A stretch of 64,000 nucleotides of DNA from Chloroflexi bacterium UBA4736 (GCA_002404015.1 DHIW01000017.1:1-64000); one strand, 5' to 3'; positions 49,712 through 58,645 are shown, counted from the stretch's first letter. Numbers and translations: made by a program. The notes: a model not told the origin generated them from the letters alone.

Positions 49712-50638
49712 TCAACTGGCCAGAAGCGAGAGCTGTACCGGCTCCGGGCGCTCCACGGGCTCCAGGAAGGCGTTGGAGCGGCGGCCCACACCGTGCTCGG
49801 CGGCCAGGCGGCCGACCTCCCTCACGATCGGCCGCGTCAGCGCCTCGGGCAGGTAGGCGCGAGCGAAGTAGTCCGACTCGTACCGCGGCAGCAGCTCCGG
49901 CCAGTGCTTGGCGAGGGTTTCCAGGAAGTGCTCCCGGGTGCCCTCCCTGAGGTACAGGACGTTGGCCCAGATATGGGCGGCCCCCGCGTCGCGGGCGGCC
50001 CTGACCACCGCTGCCATCTGCTCCGGGCGGTCGCTGAGTCCGGGCAGGATGGGCGCCATCCCGACCCCGGCGCGGATCCCCGCGCTGACCAGGCGCTCCA
50101 GAGCGCGGAGGCGCTGGCGAGGATGGGCGGTGCCTGGCTCGGTGCGCCGCCCGATCTCGTCGTCCAGGGTCGGGATGCTGAAGTTGACGCTGGTCTTGGC
50201 CCTCCTCGCGAGGTCGCTGAGGACGTCGATGTCGCGGACGATCAGCGGGCCGCGCGTGATGATGCCGATCGGGTTGGAGAAGTCGTGAAAGACTGCCAGG
50301 CAGGCCCGGGTCAGGCGGTACTGGCCCTCCGCCGGCTGGTAGGGGTCGGTAGCGGCGCCCACCGCCACCCCCTCCCGCCGCCAGCCGCGCCGCCCGAACT
50401 CGCGACGCAGGACGTCGGCCACGTTGGTCTTGACGCGAACGGAGCGACCATAGCGGTCATCGGAGGGTCGGTCCGCCCGCTTCTCGAAGGCCCGGACGTA
50501 GCAGAAGGCGCAGCGGTGCTCGCAGCCCATGTACGGGTTCAGGGACCACTTGAAGGGCATCCCGCGGACCGGGTTGAGCGCGCTCTTGCACGGCTCCTCC
50601 AGGTAGGCGACGTCGACGCGGCGAGGCTCCGGGTCCAC
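49712..50638 (-). CDS. SplB-like radical SAM protein (Rv2578c type)
   Basis: A 308-residue radical SAM enzyme with GCEHRCAFCYVRAFE (CxxxCxxC ligating the [4Fe-4S] cluster) and TDPYQPAEGQYRLTR, typical of the spore-photoproduct-lyase-related family represented by mycobacterial Rv2578c. Its reaction is unknown; a link to DNA repair is suggested by the SplB relation and by the LexA-like box in its promoter. GTG 50638 is favoured over GTG 50647 because TATAGT (50646-50651, minus strand) lies 7 nt before it and overlaps the earlier GTG. Endonuclease III is next door. Confidence 0.83.
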   Translation of the reverse strand: MDPEPRRVDVAYLEEPCKSALNPVRGMPFKWSLNPYMGCEHRCAFCYVRAFEKRADRPSDDRYGRSVRVKTNVADVLRREFGRRGWRREGVAVGAATDPYQPAEGQYRLTRACLAVFHDFSNPIGIITRGPLIVRDIDVLSDLARRAKTSVNFSIPTLDDEIGRRTEPGTAHPRQRLRALERLVSAGIRAGVGMAPILPGLSDRPEQMAAVVRAARDAGAAHIWANVLYLREGTREHFLETLAKHWPELLPRYESDYFARAYLPEALTRPIVREVGRLAAEHGVGRRSNAFLEPVERPEPVQLSLLAS

Positions 50639-50645
50639 CTCTGTC

Positions 50646-50663
50646 ACTATAGAACAAATGTTC
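50646..50663 (-). promoter_or_regulatory. LexA-like SOS box abutting a -10 element
   Basis: GAACAAATGTTC (50652-50663) has the GAAC-N4-GTTC form of the LexA box of Gram-positive and actinobacterial lineages and fits the RNRY core. It abuts TATAGT (50646-50651, minus strand), the -10 of the radical SAM gene, so a bound LexA would block the polymerase. This is inference: lexA itself is not in the window. Confidence 0.6.
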
Positions 50664-50677
50664 GCCCGCCGGCTGTT

Positions 50678-51373
50678 TCATTTGACCGTTGAAGAGGGGC
50701 AGTAGTCGTTGAGGACGCAGCTCTCGCAGCGCGGCCGGCGGGCGTCGCAGACCCGGCGCCCGTGCAGGATCAGCCGCAGCGAGAGCCCAGTCCACTCCCG
50801 AGAGGGGACCATCGAGCAGACATAAGTCTCGATCTTCTCCGGGTCGCGGGTGGCGACCAGGCGGAGGCGGTTGGTGAGCCGGGTCACATGCGTGTCCACC
50901 GGGAAACCCGAGATCCCGAAGCCGACCCCCAGAATGACGTTGGCGGTCTTGCGGCCGATGCCGGGCAGCGTAACCAGGTCCTCCATGCGGCTCGGGACCT
51001 CGCCGTTGAAGCGCTCGACCAGCGCCCTGGCGCAGCCGATGATGGCTTTGGTCTTGGCCCGGAAGAAGCCGGTCGGCTTGATGATCCGCTCGACGTCGGC
51101 TGGGTCGGCCGCAGCCAGGTCGTGGGGCGTCGGGTAGGCCTTGAACAGGGCCGGCGTGACCGAGTTCACCATCTTGTCCGTCGTCTGCGCGGACAGGATG
51201 GTCGCGATCACGAGCTGGAAAGGTCCTTCGTGATCGAGCTCCATGATCTCCGCATAGACCGCTTTTAGGCGGTCGACCGTCAGCAGCGCACGGGTCCGGG
51301 CGCCGCGCGGCGGGGGCGGCAGCTTCGCGCGCCGCCGGGCCAGGCTCAGGGGCTTGGTGGGGCGCTTAGCCAA
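50678..51373 (-). CDS. nth: Endonuclease III (DNA glycosylase/AP lyase)
   Basis: A 231-residue base-excision repair enzyme. It has the helix-hairpin-helix LPGIGRKTANVILG with the catalytic Lys, the catalytic Asp in VDTHVTRLTNR, and the [4Fe-4S] Cys set C-x6-C-x2-C-x5-C (CDARRPRCESCVLNDYC). It removes oxidised pyrimidines. The TTG at 51373 (MAKRPTKPLSLARRR) gives the usual length; GTG 51490 and ATG 51442 are alternatives that cross a hairpin. The promoter with the LexA-like box lies after this gene's 3' end and drives the radical SAM gene; whether nth is SOS-controlled is unknown. Confidence 0.92.
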   Translation of the reverse strand: MAKRPTKPLSLARRRAKLPPPPRGARTRALLTVDRLKAVYAEIMELDHEGPFQLVIATILSAQTTDKMVNSVTPALFKAYPTPHDLAAADPADVERIIKPTGFFRAKTKAIIGCARALVERFNGEVPSRMEDLVTLPGIGRKTANVILGVGFGISGFPVDTHVTRLTNRLRLVATRDPEKIETYVCSMVPSREWTGLSLRLILHGRRVCDARRPRCESCVLNDYCPSSTVK

Positions 51374-51391
51374 GGAAGATGGCGCCGTAAG

Positions 51392-51408
51392 GGCGGGCTG
51401 CGCCCGCC
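51392..51408. terminator. Hairpin upstream of nth
   Basis: GGCGGGC-TGC-GCCCGCC is a perfect 7-bp stem with a 3-nt loop, 19 nt before the TTG start of nth. It could be a terminator or a leader element. No T run follows. Confidence 0.35.
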
Positions 51409-51462
51409 TGATTGGGTCCGTCTTCCAGACGCCGACCAGCATCTGTTGGGGGAAGGGGGCCC

Positions 51463-51490
51463 GTGGGGGAAACACGCTTGTCTCCCCCAC
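51463..51490. terminator. Hairpin after yqeY-like gene
   Basis: GTGGGGGA and TCCCCCAC form a perfect 8-bp stem with a 12-nt loop, 5 nt downstream of the stop of the gene at 51496 (minus strand). It has no T run but is well placed as a terminator. Confidence 0.5.
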
Positions 51491-51495
51491 GTTGC

Positions 51496-51945
51496 TTAGC
51501 CAAGGAGCTTCTTGGCGACTCCCGCGATCCGGCCGCCGTCCACCCGCCCGGCGAGCCGCGCGGTGGCCGCCTTCATGACCGCGCCGAAATCGCGGGGCCC
51601 CTGCGGCTTGACCTCGGCGATCACGGCGCGGAGCTCCGCTTCCAGCTCGGCGTCGCCCATCTCCGCCGGAAGGTAGCGGCGCAGCAGGGCGCTCTCGGCC
51701 TCCTCCTTGTCGGCGGCCTCCGAACGGCCGGCGTCGCGGTAGGCCTTGACCGCCTCCTCGCGCCGCTTGACCTCCTTGCGAAGCACCCGGATGACGGCCT
51801 CGTCATCTGTGACTTCCCCCGCCCCCGGCTCCTTCCCGGCCTGCACGATCTCGCTCTTCAGCATGCCCAGCGTGGTCAGGGCGAGCTCGTCCCGCTGCTT
51901 CCGGGCGTCGAAGAGGTCGTGCTCGACCCGCTCGTAGAGGGACAT
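51496..51945 (-). CDS. GatB/YqeY domain protein
   Basis: A 149-residue protein of the YqeY family (YERVEHDLFDARKQRDELAL, LRKEVKRREEAVKAYRDAGR, YLPAEMGDAELEAELRAVI, and a tail KAATARLAGRVDGGRIAGV). The fold resembles the C-terminal tRNA-binding part of GatB, and a role near amidotransferases or tRNA has been proposed for the family. ATG 51945 lies 7 nt after GACAAT (51953-51958, minus strand), so a leaderless mRNA is likely. Confidence 0.85.
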   Translation of the reverse strand: MSLYERVEHDLFDARKQRDELALTTLGMLKSEIVQAGKEPGAGEVTDDEAVIRVLRKEVKRREEAVKAYRDAGRSEAADKEEAESALLRRYLPAEMGDAELEAELRAVIAEVKPQGPRDFGAVMKAATARLAGRVDGGRIAGVAKKLLG

Positions 51946-51952
51946 GGCCCCG

Positions 51953-51983
51953 ATTGTCACACATGGTCCGAAGCGGGGATAAT
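51953..51983. promoter_or_regulatory. Overlapping divergent promoters
   Basis: On the plus strand TTGTCA (51954-51959) and GATAAT (51978-51983) are 18 nt apart and drive the gene at 51992. On the minus strand GACAAT (51958-51953) is the -10 of the yqeY gene, and TTATCC (51982-51977) is a weak -35. The plus -35 and minus -10 share the same six base pairs, so the promoters should be mutually exclusive. Confidence 0.6.
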
Positions 51984-51991
51984 CGGCACCC

Positions 51992-53149
51992 GTGGCGCTC
52001 CTGATCGGACCTGTCGTCGCACTCATCGGGGTTCTCGCCGCGTATTTCGTGCTCAGGACCCGGGCCCGGTCGCGGGCCTCGCTCTATTCGTCGCGCCGCA
52101 CCGAGCTGCAGCGCGTGGCCGCCGCGCGGAGGGCGCACGCCCTCGATCCGCACGCCCCGAAAGGGAAGGGAAAGCCCGCAGCCGCTCCGGCGGCCTACCC
52201 GCCGCTGGCACCCGCCCCGGCTCCCGCTCCCGCTTCCGCCCCCGAGCCTCGGGCCGGCGACGCCTGGGACTCCTCGCCCACCCGACCCGCCGAGACGGTG
52301 CTGCCGCCCGCCGCGGCTGCGGCCGCCCCGCCCCAGCAGTTCGAGTCGTCGGCCCCGGTCGAGCCGCCCCCGGCTCCGGAACCGCCCGCTCCGGAACCGG
52401 TCTTCGTGGAACCGCCCGCTCCCGAATCAGTCTCCGTGGAGCCGCCCGCTCCCGAACCGGTCTTCGTCGAGCCGCCGCCACCGCCGCCACCGGCTCCGGA
52501 ACCTATGGCCGCGGAACCGCCGGCCCCCGAGCCGATCCCGGAACCGCAGCCTCCCGCGGCCGCCGAACCGGTCGCCGCTCCCCCGCCGGCGCCCCCTCCT
52601 CCCCCGCCGATGGAGAGCGACTGGTCTGTCAGCATGGCGCCCAGCCCGCCGCCGCCGCCGCCCGCCCCGGCGCCGGCCCCGGAACCTGCCCCCGTGGCCC
52701 AATACCTCCCCCCCGGGGAGACGCTGGCCCCTCCTGAAGGCGCCTGGGAGTCGGCTTCGCCGGCACCGTCCGAGGCTGCCGTGGACGCCACCCCGGTGGT
52801 CCCGGAGGCCGCGGCCGCCGCCTCGCCGAGCTGGGAGGTGGCGCCGGACTCGTCGCACGACGCCAAGACGTCGCTCCAGGCTCAGCCGATCCCGGACGCC
52901 ACCGACGCCGCGGCGACGCCTGCCGCCTGGAGCATCATCGGCGAGGGCGGCGCCGAGATCGCGCCCGGCGACCAACCCAGCTTCAGGGCCTCCAAGCGGG
53001 GCCGCAAGGAGAAGAGCTGGGACTCGGGGATCTACGGAGAGGAGCCCAAGGAGCCCGTCGCCCAGACCGTCCTCGGCTACATAGGCCTGGTCGCCGCCCT
53101 GGTCGTGGTCCTGCTGGGCGTGATCCTGATGATCAGCGCGACGCGTTAG
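51992..53149 (+). CDS. Proline-rich protein with N- and C-terminal membrane helices
   Basis: A 385-residue protein. A membrane helix at residues 2-20 (ALLIGPVVALIGVLAAYFV) is followed by a basic stretch, then about 180 residues of Pro/Ala/Glu repeats (PAPEP, EPPAPEPV and similar), and a final helix (YIGLVAALVVVLLGVILMIS). It looks like a flexible, double-anchored linker, whose middle could span the wall or bind other proteins. GTG 51992 lies 8 nt after GATAAT. No family is recognised. The gene overlaps the convergent peptidase by 17 nt. Confidence 0.65.
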   Translation: MALLIGPVVALIGVLAAYFVLRTRARSRASLYSSRRTELQRVAAARRAHALDPHAPKGKGKPAAAPAAYPPLAPAPAPAPASAPEPRAGDAWDSSPTRPAETVLPPAAAAAAPPQQFESSAPVEPPPAPEPPAPEPVFVEPPAPESVSVEPPAPEPVFVEPPPPPPPAPEPMAAEPPAPEPIPEPQPPAAAEPVAAPPPAPPPPPPMESDWSVSMAPSPPPPPPAPAPAPEPAPVAQYLPPGETLAPPEGAWESASPAPSEAAVDATPVVPEAAAAASPSWEVAPDSSHDAKTSLQAQPIPDATDAAATPAAWSIIGEGGAEIAPGDQPSFRASKRGRKEKSWDSGIYGEEPKEPVAQTVLGYIGLVAALVVVLLGVILMISATR

Positions 53150-54644
53150 GCGCCGGCAGACGCCCCGCGAAGACCCTCGCCAGGGCCTCGCCTGACCAGG
53201 GCTTGCCCCCCTCCTCGGCCACGGTCTCCTCGGCCTCCGGGAGCGAGCCTTTCCGCCACTGCCGGCGCAGCCAGTCGCCCGCCTGGGGGCTCGCCCACCA
53301 CCGCGGGCCGAAGCGCTCCCGAAGTCGCTCCTCCAGGGCGGCCTCGGCCAGCCAGGCGCGAAGGTAGTCGGCCGAGTAGTAGCCGCCGTCCCGGTCGAAT
53401 TGCCACATCCGGGGGTCGTAGCGGAAGCCGGTGCGGGCGCCCAGTACCTCGGCGAACAGCCGCCGGCCCCGCGCGGGGTCCAGGGCATCGCCTGCGTACA
53501 GCTCGAGCTCATAGGCCAGCTTGCCCACGTAGCGGGTGAACATCATGAGGTCGACGCCGGTCAGGTCGGCTGCGATCCGGTCCGCCTCGGCGTCGCTCAC
53601 GCCGGTGGCGCCGGCGATCCACTCCGGGTAGTGGCCGATCCGCTCGAAGAGGTAGGACCAGAGCTCCGCGTAGGCCATCGAGCGGCCGAGATTGGTGAGC
53701 GGCCAGCCGAGGTCGGGATCGCTGAGGCCGTAGTGCAGGGCGTGGCCGGCCTCGTGCAGGAACGCGGCGTAGTCGTGGTTGCCGCCCCGCGGCCGGGTCA
53801 GCAGGTGGACCTCGCGGCCGGCGTCCGGTACCCAGACGGAGGCCCGCGGGTTCTTGGCGGGACGATCTTCGATGTCGATCGTGATCGTCGGCGCCGAGAA
53901 CAGCTCCAGGCCCAGGTCCTCGAACGTTCGCCGCATAGCCGGCTCGAAGCTCTCCTGGCGGAAGGCGAGGTCGTGCTCGGCGAGTCCGCGGAAGTAGCTG
54001 GTGTGGTGGCTCGGGCAGTCGCCCCAGCTCCGGCCGGCCGCCTGCATGCGCGGCTCGACCCAGGCCCGGTAGCGGTCCTGGGCGGCGTCGGCCACGCGCT
54101 GCAGCTCCCGGGCCAGGGACTTGTAGTCGACCTCTTTGAGGGTGGCCCAGAACCTGGTGTAGGAGTCGTGACCCAGCTCTCGCAGGACCAGCAGGGTGAT
54201 CCGGTTCACCTCCAGCGCCAGGTCGTCGGCGCCGGCCATCACCTCGGACGTGAGGTCGCCGAGCAGCTCGCGGCGGGCGCGGTCCGGGTCGCGGGCGATC
54301 AGGGACTGGGCGCTGAAGAACGGGATCCGCTTGCCCTCCAGCACGACGGTGGCCGTGGCGTAGAAGGTGGTCAGCTCGTCCTGCTGGGCCGCAGTGCGGC
54401 GCTCGATGATGCCCTGGATGATCGCCGCCCGGACGCGCTTGCGAGCCTCGGCCTCCTGGCCGGTGGCGCTCTTGAGGGCGGCGCTGGCGGCACCGAGCGC
54501 GGCGTCCGAATAGAGCCACGAGTAGCGGTCAAGGATCGCGGCCGTGTCCTGCTCCTGCTTCAGCCCGGCCCGCACCGTCCGGCCCTCTGTCTGCAGCTCA
54601 TGGTTGGAGTCTCGGAGGCCCTTGACGATGTCGTCGTACGTCAT
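53133..54644 (-). CDS. M3-like zinc metallopeptidase
   Basis: A 503-residue gluzincin. The active site is in YAAFLHEAGHALHYGLS (HExxH) with the third ligand in MAYAELWSYLFE (Glu). The surrounding helical fold and RYVGKLAYELELYAG resemble the M3 family (thimet oligopeptidase and oligoendopeptidase F). It has no signal peptide, so it acts on cytoplasmic peptides. ATG 54644 is favoured over ATG 54653 because the palindromic GATATC lies 9 nt before it. Exact family placement (M3 or a close relative) is uncertain. Confidence 0.8.
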   Translation of the reverse strand: MTYDDIVKGLRDSNHELQTEGRTVRAGLKQEQDTAAILDRYSWLYSDAALGAASAALKSATGQEAEARKRVRAAIIQGIIERRTAAQQDELTTFYATATVVLEGKRIPFFSAQSLIARDPDRARRELLGDLTSEVMAGADDLALEVNRITLLVLRELGHDSYTRFWATLKEVDYKSLARELQRVADAAQDRYRAWVEPRMQAAGRSWGDCPSHHTSYFRGLAEHDLAFRQESFEPAMRRTFEDLGLELFSAPTITIDIEDRPAKNPRASVWVPDAGREVHLLTRPRGGNHDYAAFLHEAGHALHYGLSDPDLGWPLTNLGRSMAYAELWSYLFERIGHYPEWIAGATGVSDAEADRIAADLTGVDLMMFTRYVGKLAYELELYAGDALDPARGRRLFAEVLGARTGFRYDPRMWQFDRDGGYYSADYLRAWLAEAALEERLRERFGPRWWASPQAGDWLRRQWRKGSLPEAEETVAEEGGKPWSGEALARVFAGRLPAPNASR

Positions 54645-54653
54645 CACGGCCAT

Positions 54654-54659
54654 GATATC
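54654..54659. promoter_or_regulatory. Palindromic -10 shared by divergent leaderless genes
   Basis: GATATC lies 8 nt before the ATG at 54668 on the plus strand and 9 nt before the ATG at 54644 on the minus strand. Being palindromic, it can serve as the -10 for both genes, but not at the same time. Confidence 0.45.
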
Positions 54660-54667
54660 GACCGACC

Positions 54668-55888
54668 ATGCGGCTCCCGGTGCGGCTCTCGGACCTGCTG
54701 ATCCTCTTCACGGCGGTTGACGTGCTGGTGCTCTACCTGGCGCTGTCGGCCGCGGGCCGTGGCGTCCTGGTGCTTCCCGTCCTGGTCGTGGCGGTGGTCC
54801 TCACGCGCGCCTACACCGCAGCTGCCTCCGACCGGCTCCGGCTCCTCGCGCTCCTGGCCCTGGTCGCAGTCCTCTTCATGCTGCCGCAGGCGCTGCTCAT
54901 CCTCTCCCGGCCGCCCCACGCGCCCATCCAGGACGGCCTGCTGATCACCGAGGCGGCCGCGCGCCGGCTGCTCGCCGGGCTCGATCCCTATGGCCATGGC
55001 TACCTCGACAGCGCTCCGTTGCGCGCCTTCTACGCGCCCGAGTTCCCGATCAACCCGCTGCTCGGTCACTACGTCTACCCGCCCGGGGCCATCCTCCTGG
55101 CGACGCCCTTCCAGGCGCTCGGGGTGGACCTGGCCTGGCTCTGGGTGCCGGTGATCCTCGCGCTCGCCCTGGCCGCCCACGCGGCGGCGGGCCGGGCCGG
55201 TGTCGTGGCGGTGGCGCTCAACCCCCTGCTGCTGTTCGACTACCTGTACCTCTTCAATGACCTCCTGTTCCTGGCGGCCACGCTGGCCGGCGTCGGGCTG
55301 CTGGCGAGGCGCCGGTTCATCGCCGGCGGAACGGCGCTGGGCGTCGCGCTGCTCCTGAAACAGCAGGCGATCCTGTTCATTCCGTTCGCGGCGCTGCTGG
55401 CCGGTCGGCGGGGCTGGCTGCCGGCGCTGGCCGCAGGCGCGGCGACGGTCCTGCTGGTGTCGCTGCCCTTCCTGCTCTGGTCGCCGGGCGCCTTCCTGGG
55501 CGATACGGCGGCCTATTTCTACGGGTCGGGACTGGCCAGCTTCCCCATCCGCGGGCTCGGCCTGCCCGGGATGCTGGTGAGCCTCGGCGTGATCCCCAGC
55601 CGCTGGGCCGCCTACCCGGCCGGCATCCTCCAGGTCCTGGTGGCGCTGCCGCTGCTCGGGCTGGCGCTGGTGAGGCTGCACCGGCACTTCACCTGGCCGG
55701 CGTTCTGGGCCTGGCTGGGCGCGTTCTCGGTCGCGGTCTTCCTCCTCGGGCGGACGCTGGCGCCCAACTACGTGACGCTGATCGGGCTGCTGCTCACGCT
55801 GGCGATCGCCTCAGGGCTGGAAGACCCGGTGCCAGGCGCGGCCGTCGCCGGACGCCTCGACCATCCCGCCGGCGAGCCCGGCGTATAG
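54668..55888 (+). CDS. Multi-spanning membrane glycosyltransferase-like protein
   Basis: A 406-residue protein with about nine to eleven membrane helices (VDVLVLYLALSAAGRGVLVL near the start; AFSVAVFLLGRTLAPNYVTL near the end). An early loop holds GLDPYGHGYLD and APEFPINPLLGHYVYPPG, and a later loop holds ALLLKQQAILFIPF. This is the layout of polyprenyl-phosphate-sugar-dependent glycosyltransferases (GT-C). The last 30 residues are read antisense to the YCF48-like gene (78-nt overlap). The sugar and acceptor are unknown. Confidence 0.68.
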   Translation: MRLPVRLSDLLILFTAVDVLVLYLALSAAGRGVLVLPVLVVAVVLTRAYTAAASDRLRLLALLALVAVLFMLPQALLILSRPPHAPIQDGLLITEAAARRLLAGLDPYGHGYLDSAPLRAFYAPEFPINPLLGHYVYPPGAILLATPFQALGVDLAWLWVPVILALALAAHAAAGRAGVVAVALNPLLLFDYLYLFNDLLFLAATLAGVGLLARRRFIAGGTALGVALLLKQQAILFIPFAALLAGRRGWLPALAAGAATVLLVSLPFLLWSPGAFLGDTAAYFYGSGLASFPIRGLGLPGMLVSLGVIPSRWAAYPAGILQVLVALPLLGLALVRLHRHFTWPAFWAWLGAFSVAVFLLGRTLAPNYVTLIGLLLTLAIASGLEDPVPGAAVAGRLDHPAGEPGV

Positions 55889-56680
55889 CACGCCGTCGCT
55901 GTCCGCGAAGGCGACCACCTCCCGGCCCGCGAGCGACTGCCGGCCACCCAGGTACAGCCCGCTGACCGTGGCCGCCGCCTGCTGGCCGGGCTCGTAGGCC
56001 CAGACCCCGGCGGGCAGGCGCCCGCTCTCCCGCCAGTCGCCGGCGCGGGCCTCGAACAGCCGGCCGTCCCAGGTGGCGGCGAACGCGGCGGCGCCCTGCC
56101 AGCCCACGCTCGTCACCCTCGCCGGTCCGGGCTGGCGGAGCCAGGTCAGCCCGGAATCCGCGGAGGTGAGGATCCCGGTCAGCGAACCGGCGGTCGCCCC
56201 CCCCTGGCTGCCGAACGCGATCGACTCGATCTCCGTCGCCTCCGCCGGCAGCTGGGAGCGCTGCCAGGTCGACCCCGCATCGTTGCTCACCCACATCACC
56301 CCGGCCCAGGCCGCGGCCGCCAGGTGAGGGCCTAGGGCCGCCACCGCCAGGAAACGCCGGCCGGTCGGCGCGGCGCGCTTCCAGCTGCGCCCCGAATCGG
56401 GGGACACGAAGACACCGTCGTCCGCCCCCAGGACCAGCGTGTCTCCGGCCGCCAGGGCCAGGGGGCTCGCGGTCGGGAGCGCGAAGCGGCCGGCGACGCG
56501 CCCGGCCTGGTCGAGCAGCAGCAGGTGGCCGTGGCCGTCGGCGAGGTAGAGCCCACCGGCGGGCGCGGCGGCCATTGCCAGCCGGTAGCCGGCCCCGGAA
56601 GGGGCCGCGGCCAGCCGAAGGCCGAGCGCGGCGAAGGTCACCAGGGCGAGCCCCAGGACGGCCAGGAGGCGCGGCAGCAT
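55811..56680 (-). CDS. Secreted YCF48/BNR-type propeller protein
   Basis: A 289-residue protein with a signal-anchor (RLLAVLGLALVTFAALGLRL) and a propeller made of short blades: LADGHGHLLLLD, SPDSGRSWKRA, NDAGSTWQRS, SADSGLTWLRQ and SGDGRAWHRV. The Asp-box pattern is that of YCF48-like or BNR repeats. It is anchored or secreted. ATG 56680 is used; the longer frame would overlap the BTAD regulator's upstream region. It resembles the lipoprotein at 8973. The ligand is unknown. Confidence 0.72.
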   Translation of the reverse strand: MLPRLLAVLGLALVTFAALGLRLAAAPSGAGYRLAMAAAPAGGLYLADGHGHLLLLDQAGRVAGRFALPTASPLALAAGDTLVLGADDGVFVSPDSGRSWKRAAPTGRRFLAVAALGPHLAAAAWAGVMWVSNDAGSTWQRSQLPAEATEIESIAFGSQGGATAGSLTGILTSADSGLTWLRQPGPARVTSVGWQGAAAFAATWDGRLFEARAGDWRESGRLPAGVWAYEPGQQAAATVSGLYLGGRQSLAGREVVAFADSDGVLYAGLAGGMVEASGDGRAWHRVFQP

Positions 56681-56748
56681 CGGCCTATGTTGGCCCCTGG
56701 GCGCCCTTGCGTACGCGTAGGGCTGGTACCTTACGATCACGTTCGAGC

Positions 56749-58572
56749 GTGCTTCTTGAGATCCGCCTGCTCGGCCCCCCGCAAATCACGGTCGACGGCA
56801 GGCCGCAGGCGGCACCGAGAGGCCGCAAGGTCTGGGGACTCCTTGCCTATCTGGTCCTAACCGACCGGCAGCCGGCTCGGTCCTGGCTGGCCGGCCTTCT
56901 CTTCGCTGACGCCGACGACCCGCTCGGCGCGCTGCGGTGGTCGCTAGCCGAGCTGCGCAGGTTGCTCGGCCCGGGAGTCACGCTCGGCGGGGACCCGGTC
57001 GTATTGGGGATCCACCCCACGGCGGTCGTCGACGTGCTGAGCGCGACCAGTCGGGAGCCGGCGAAAACTGACGACCTCGACCCTGGCCGCGAGCTGCTTG
57101 AGGGGATGGATTTCGGGGCTTCACCCGGGTTTGAGGCCTGGCTGACGGCTGAACGCCGCCAGCTCACCGCGGCCTCCATCGCGAAGGCCCGGCAGAGGGT
57201 GCTATCAGAGCTCGTGGCCGGCGATCCGGGAGCGGCGGCGCGCCTCGCCGCCCGCCTGGTCGAGGTGGACCCGCTCGACGAGGGTGCCCAGGCACTATTG
57301 GTTCGCTGCCTGGTGACCGCCGGCGACCGCGCCGCCGCGACCCGGCAGTTCGCTGCGGCGCGCGAACTCCTGCGGCGCGAGCTTGGAGTCGATCCCGGGC
57401 CCGAGCTCGCGGCGGCCAATTCCGCCGCCGGTGACCCGGCGGCCGGTCGCCTGGGGTCTCGGCCCGGCCGCCTGGCGGTCGGACGCGCCCAGCTCGAGGC
57501 AGGGCAGGCAGCGATCGGCGCCGGCGCGCTCGACACCGGGATCGCCTGCCTCCGGGAGTCCGCCGCGGCCGCCTCGGACGCCGGCGATCGGCCCCTTGAG
57601 GGAAGGGCGCTGGCCGAGTTGGGGTCAGCGCTTGTTCACTCGGTCCGCGGCAGGGACGGTGAGGGCGCGGCGGTCCTGCACGCGGCTCTGAGCATTGCCG
57701 AGGAGGCCGGCGATGACGGCCTCACCGCCCGTGCGGCCGGCGAGCTGGGATGGGTGGAGCTGCTCGGAGGCCGCTATCCGACCTCAATCGCCTGGTTCGA
57801 ACGCGCGTCGGCGCTGCTACTGGACGATCCTGGCGCGAGGTCATGGGCGGACGCGAACCGCGGAGTGGCGCTCTGCGATAGCGGGCGCCACGCCGCCGGG
57901 CTGGCGCTACTCGAGACCGCCGCCGGACTGGCCGAGGAGTCCGGCCACCAGAAGAACCTGACCTGGTCGCTCGCCTTCATTGGGCGCTCCCGGTTGCTCC
58001 GGGGCGAGCTCGATCTCGCCCGCCTCGCGCTTGAGGCCTCACACCGCCTTGCCAGGGAGTTTTGGCCCTACTTCATCCCTTGGCCGGAAAGCCTGCTCGG
58101 CGACCTGGCACTGGCCGACACGAGCCCGGACCGGGCCCTGCCGCTCTACGAGGACGCTTTCGCTCACGCCTGTCACCTGGCCGATCCGTGTTGGGAGGGA
58201 ATTAGCCTGCGCGGGCTGGGCCTTCACTCGGCCAGTACGGGCCGGGTGGACGAGGGGGTGAAGCAGCTCCTCGAAGCCTGCTTCCGGGCGGTGCGTTTCG
58301 ATGACACCTATCAGTGGGCCGTCGCCTACTGCCGCGACGGGCTGGTCCAGGGCGGCGTGGCGGCGCGTTCGAGCAAAGCCACGGGCTGGGCCGCTGACCT
58401 CGAGACCATGGCCGGCCGTCTGGGCATGCACGAGTTCGCGGCGCGGGCGCATCTCTACCTTTCCGATCTCGGTAGCGTCAGAGCTCTGGAGGCTGCTCAG
58501 GCCCTTGCCGCCGAGGTTGAGAACCCTTCGCTCGACTCTCTCATCGCCTCACACGCTTCGTCACACGCCTGA
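56749..58572 (+). CDS. BTAD-domain transcriptional regulator with TPR-like C-terminus
   Basis: A 607-residue regulator. Residues about 1-80 form an AfsR/OmpR-type winged helix (EIRLLGPPQITVDGRPQ, RGRKVWGLLAYLVLT), and about 85-225 form the bacterial transcriptional activation domain (RRQLTAASIAKARQRVLSEL, AARLVEVDPLDEGAQALLVR). The remainder (about 250-600) is helical repeats like TPRs. This is the layout of SARP-type activators, but it lacks the NB-ARC ATPase of the largest AfsR proteins. It lies near genes of no obvious secondary-metabolite pathway. GTG 56749 lies 11 nt after TACGAT. Confidence 0.82.
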   Translation: MLLEIRLLGPPQITVDGRPQAAPRGRKVWGLLAYLVLTDRQPARSWLAGLLFADADDPLGALRWSLAELRRLLGPGVTLGGDPVVLGIHPTAVVDVLSATSREPAKTDDLDPGRELLEGMDFGASPGFEAWLTAERRQLTAASIAKARQRVLSELVAGDPGAAARLAARLVEVDPLDEGAQALLVRCLVTAGDRAAATRQFAAARELLRRELGVDPGPELAAANSAAGDPAAGRLGSRPGRLAVGRAQLEAGQAAIGAGALDTGIACLRESAAAASDAGDRPLEGRALAELGSALVHSVRGRDGEGAAVLHAALSIAEEAGDDGLTARAAGELGWVELLGGRYPTSIAWFERASALLLDDPGARSWADANRGVALCDSGRHAAGLALLETAAGLAEESGHQKNLTWSLAFIGRSRLLRGELDLARLALEASHRLAREFWPYFIPWPESLLGDLALADTSPDRALPLYEDAFAHACHLADPCWEGISLRGLGLHSASTGRVDEGVKQLLEACFRAVRFDDTYQWAVAYCRDGLVQGGVAARSSKATGWAADLETMAGRLGMHEFAARAHLYLSDLGSVRALEAAQALAAEVENPSLDSLIASHASSHA

Positions 58573-58645
58573 CCCCAAGACTCGCAAACAAACCGGTGGC
58601 GAGTGGCCGCCGATGCAGTTGCTGAGACCAAGGAGGCGTGGAGTA

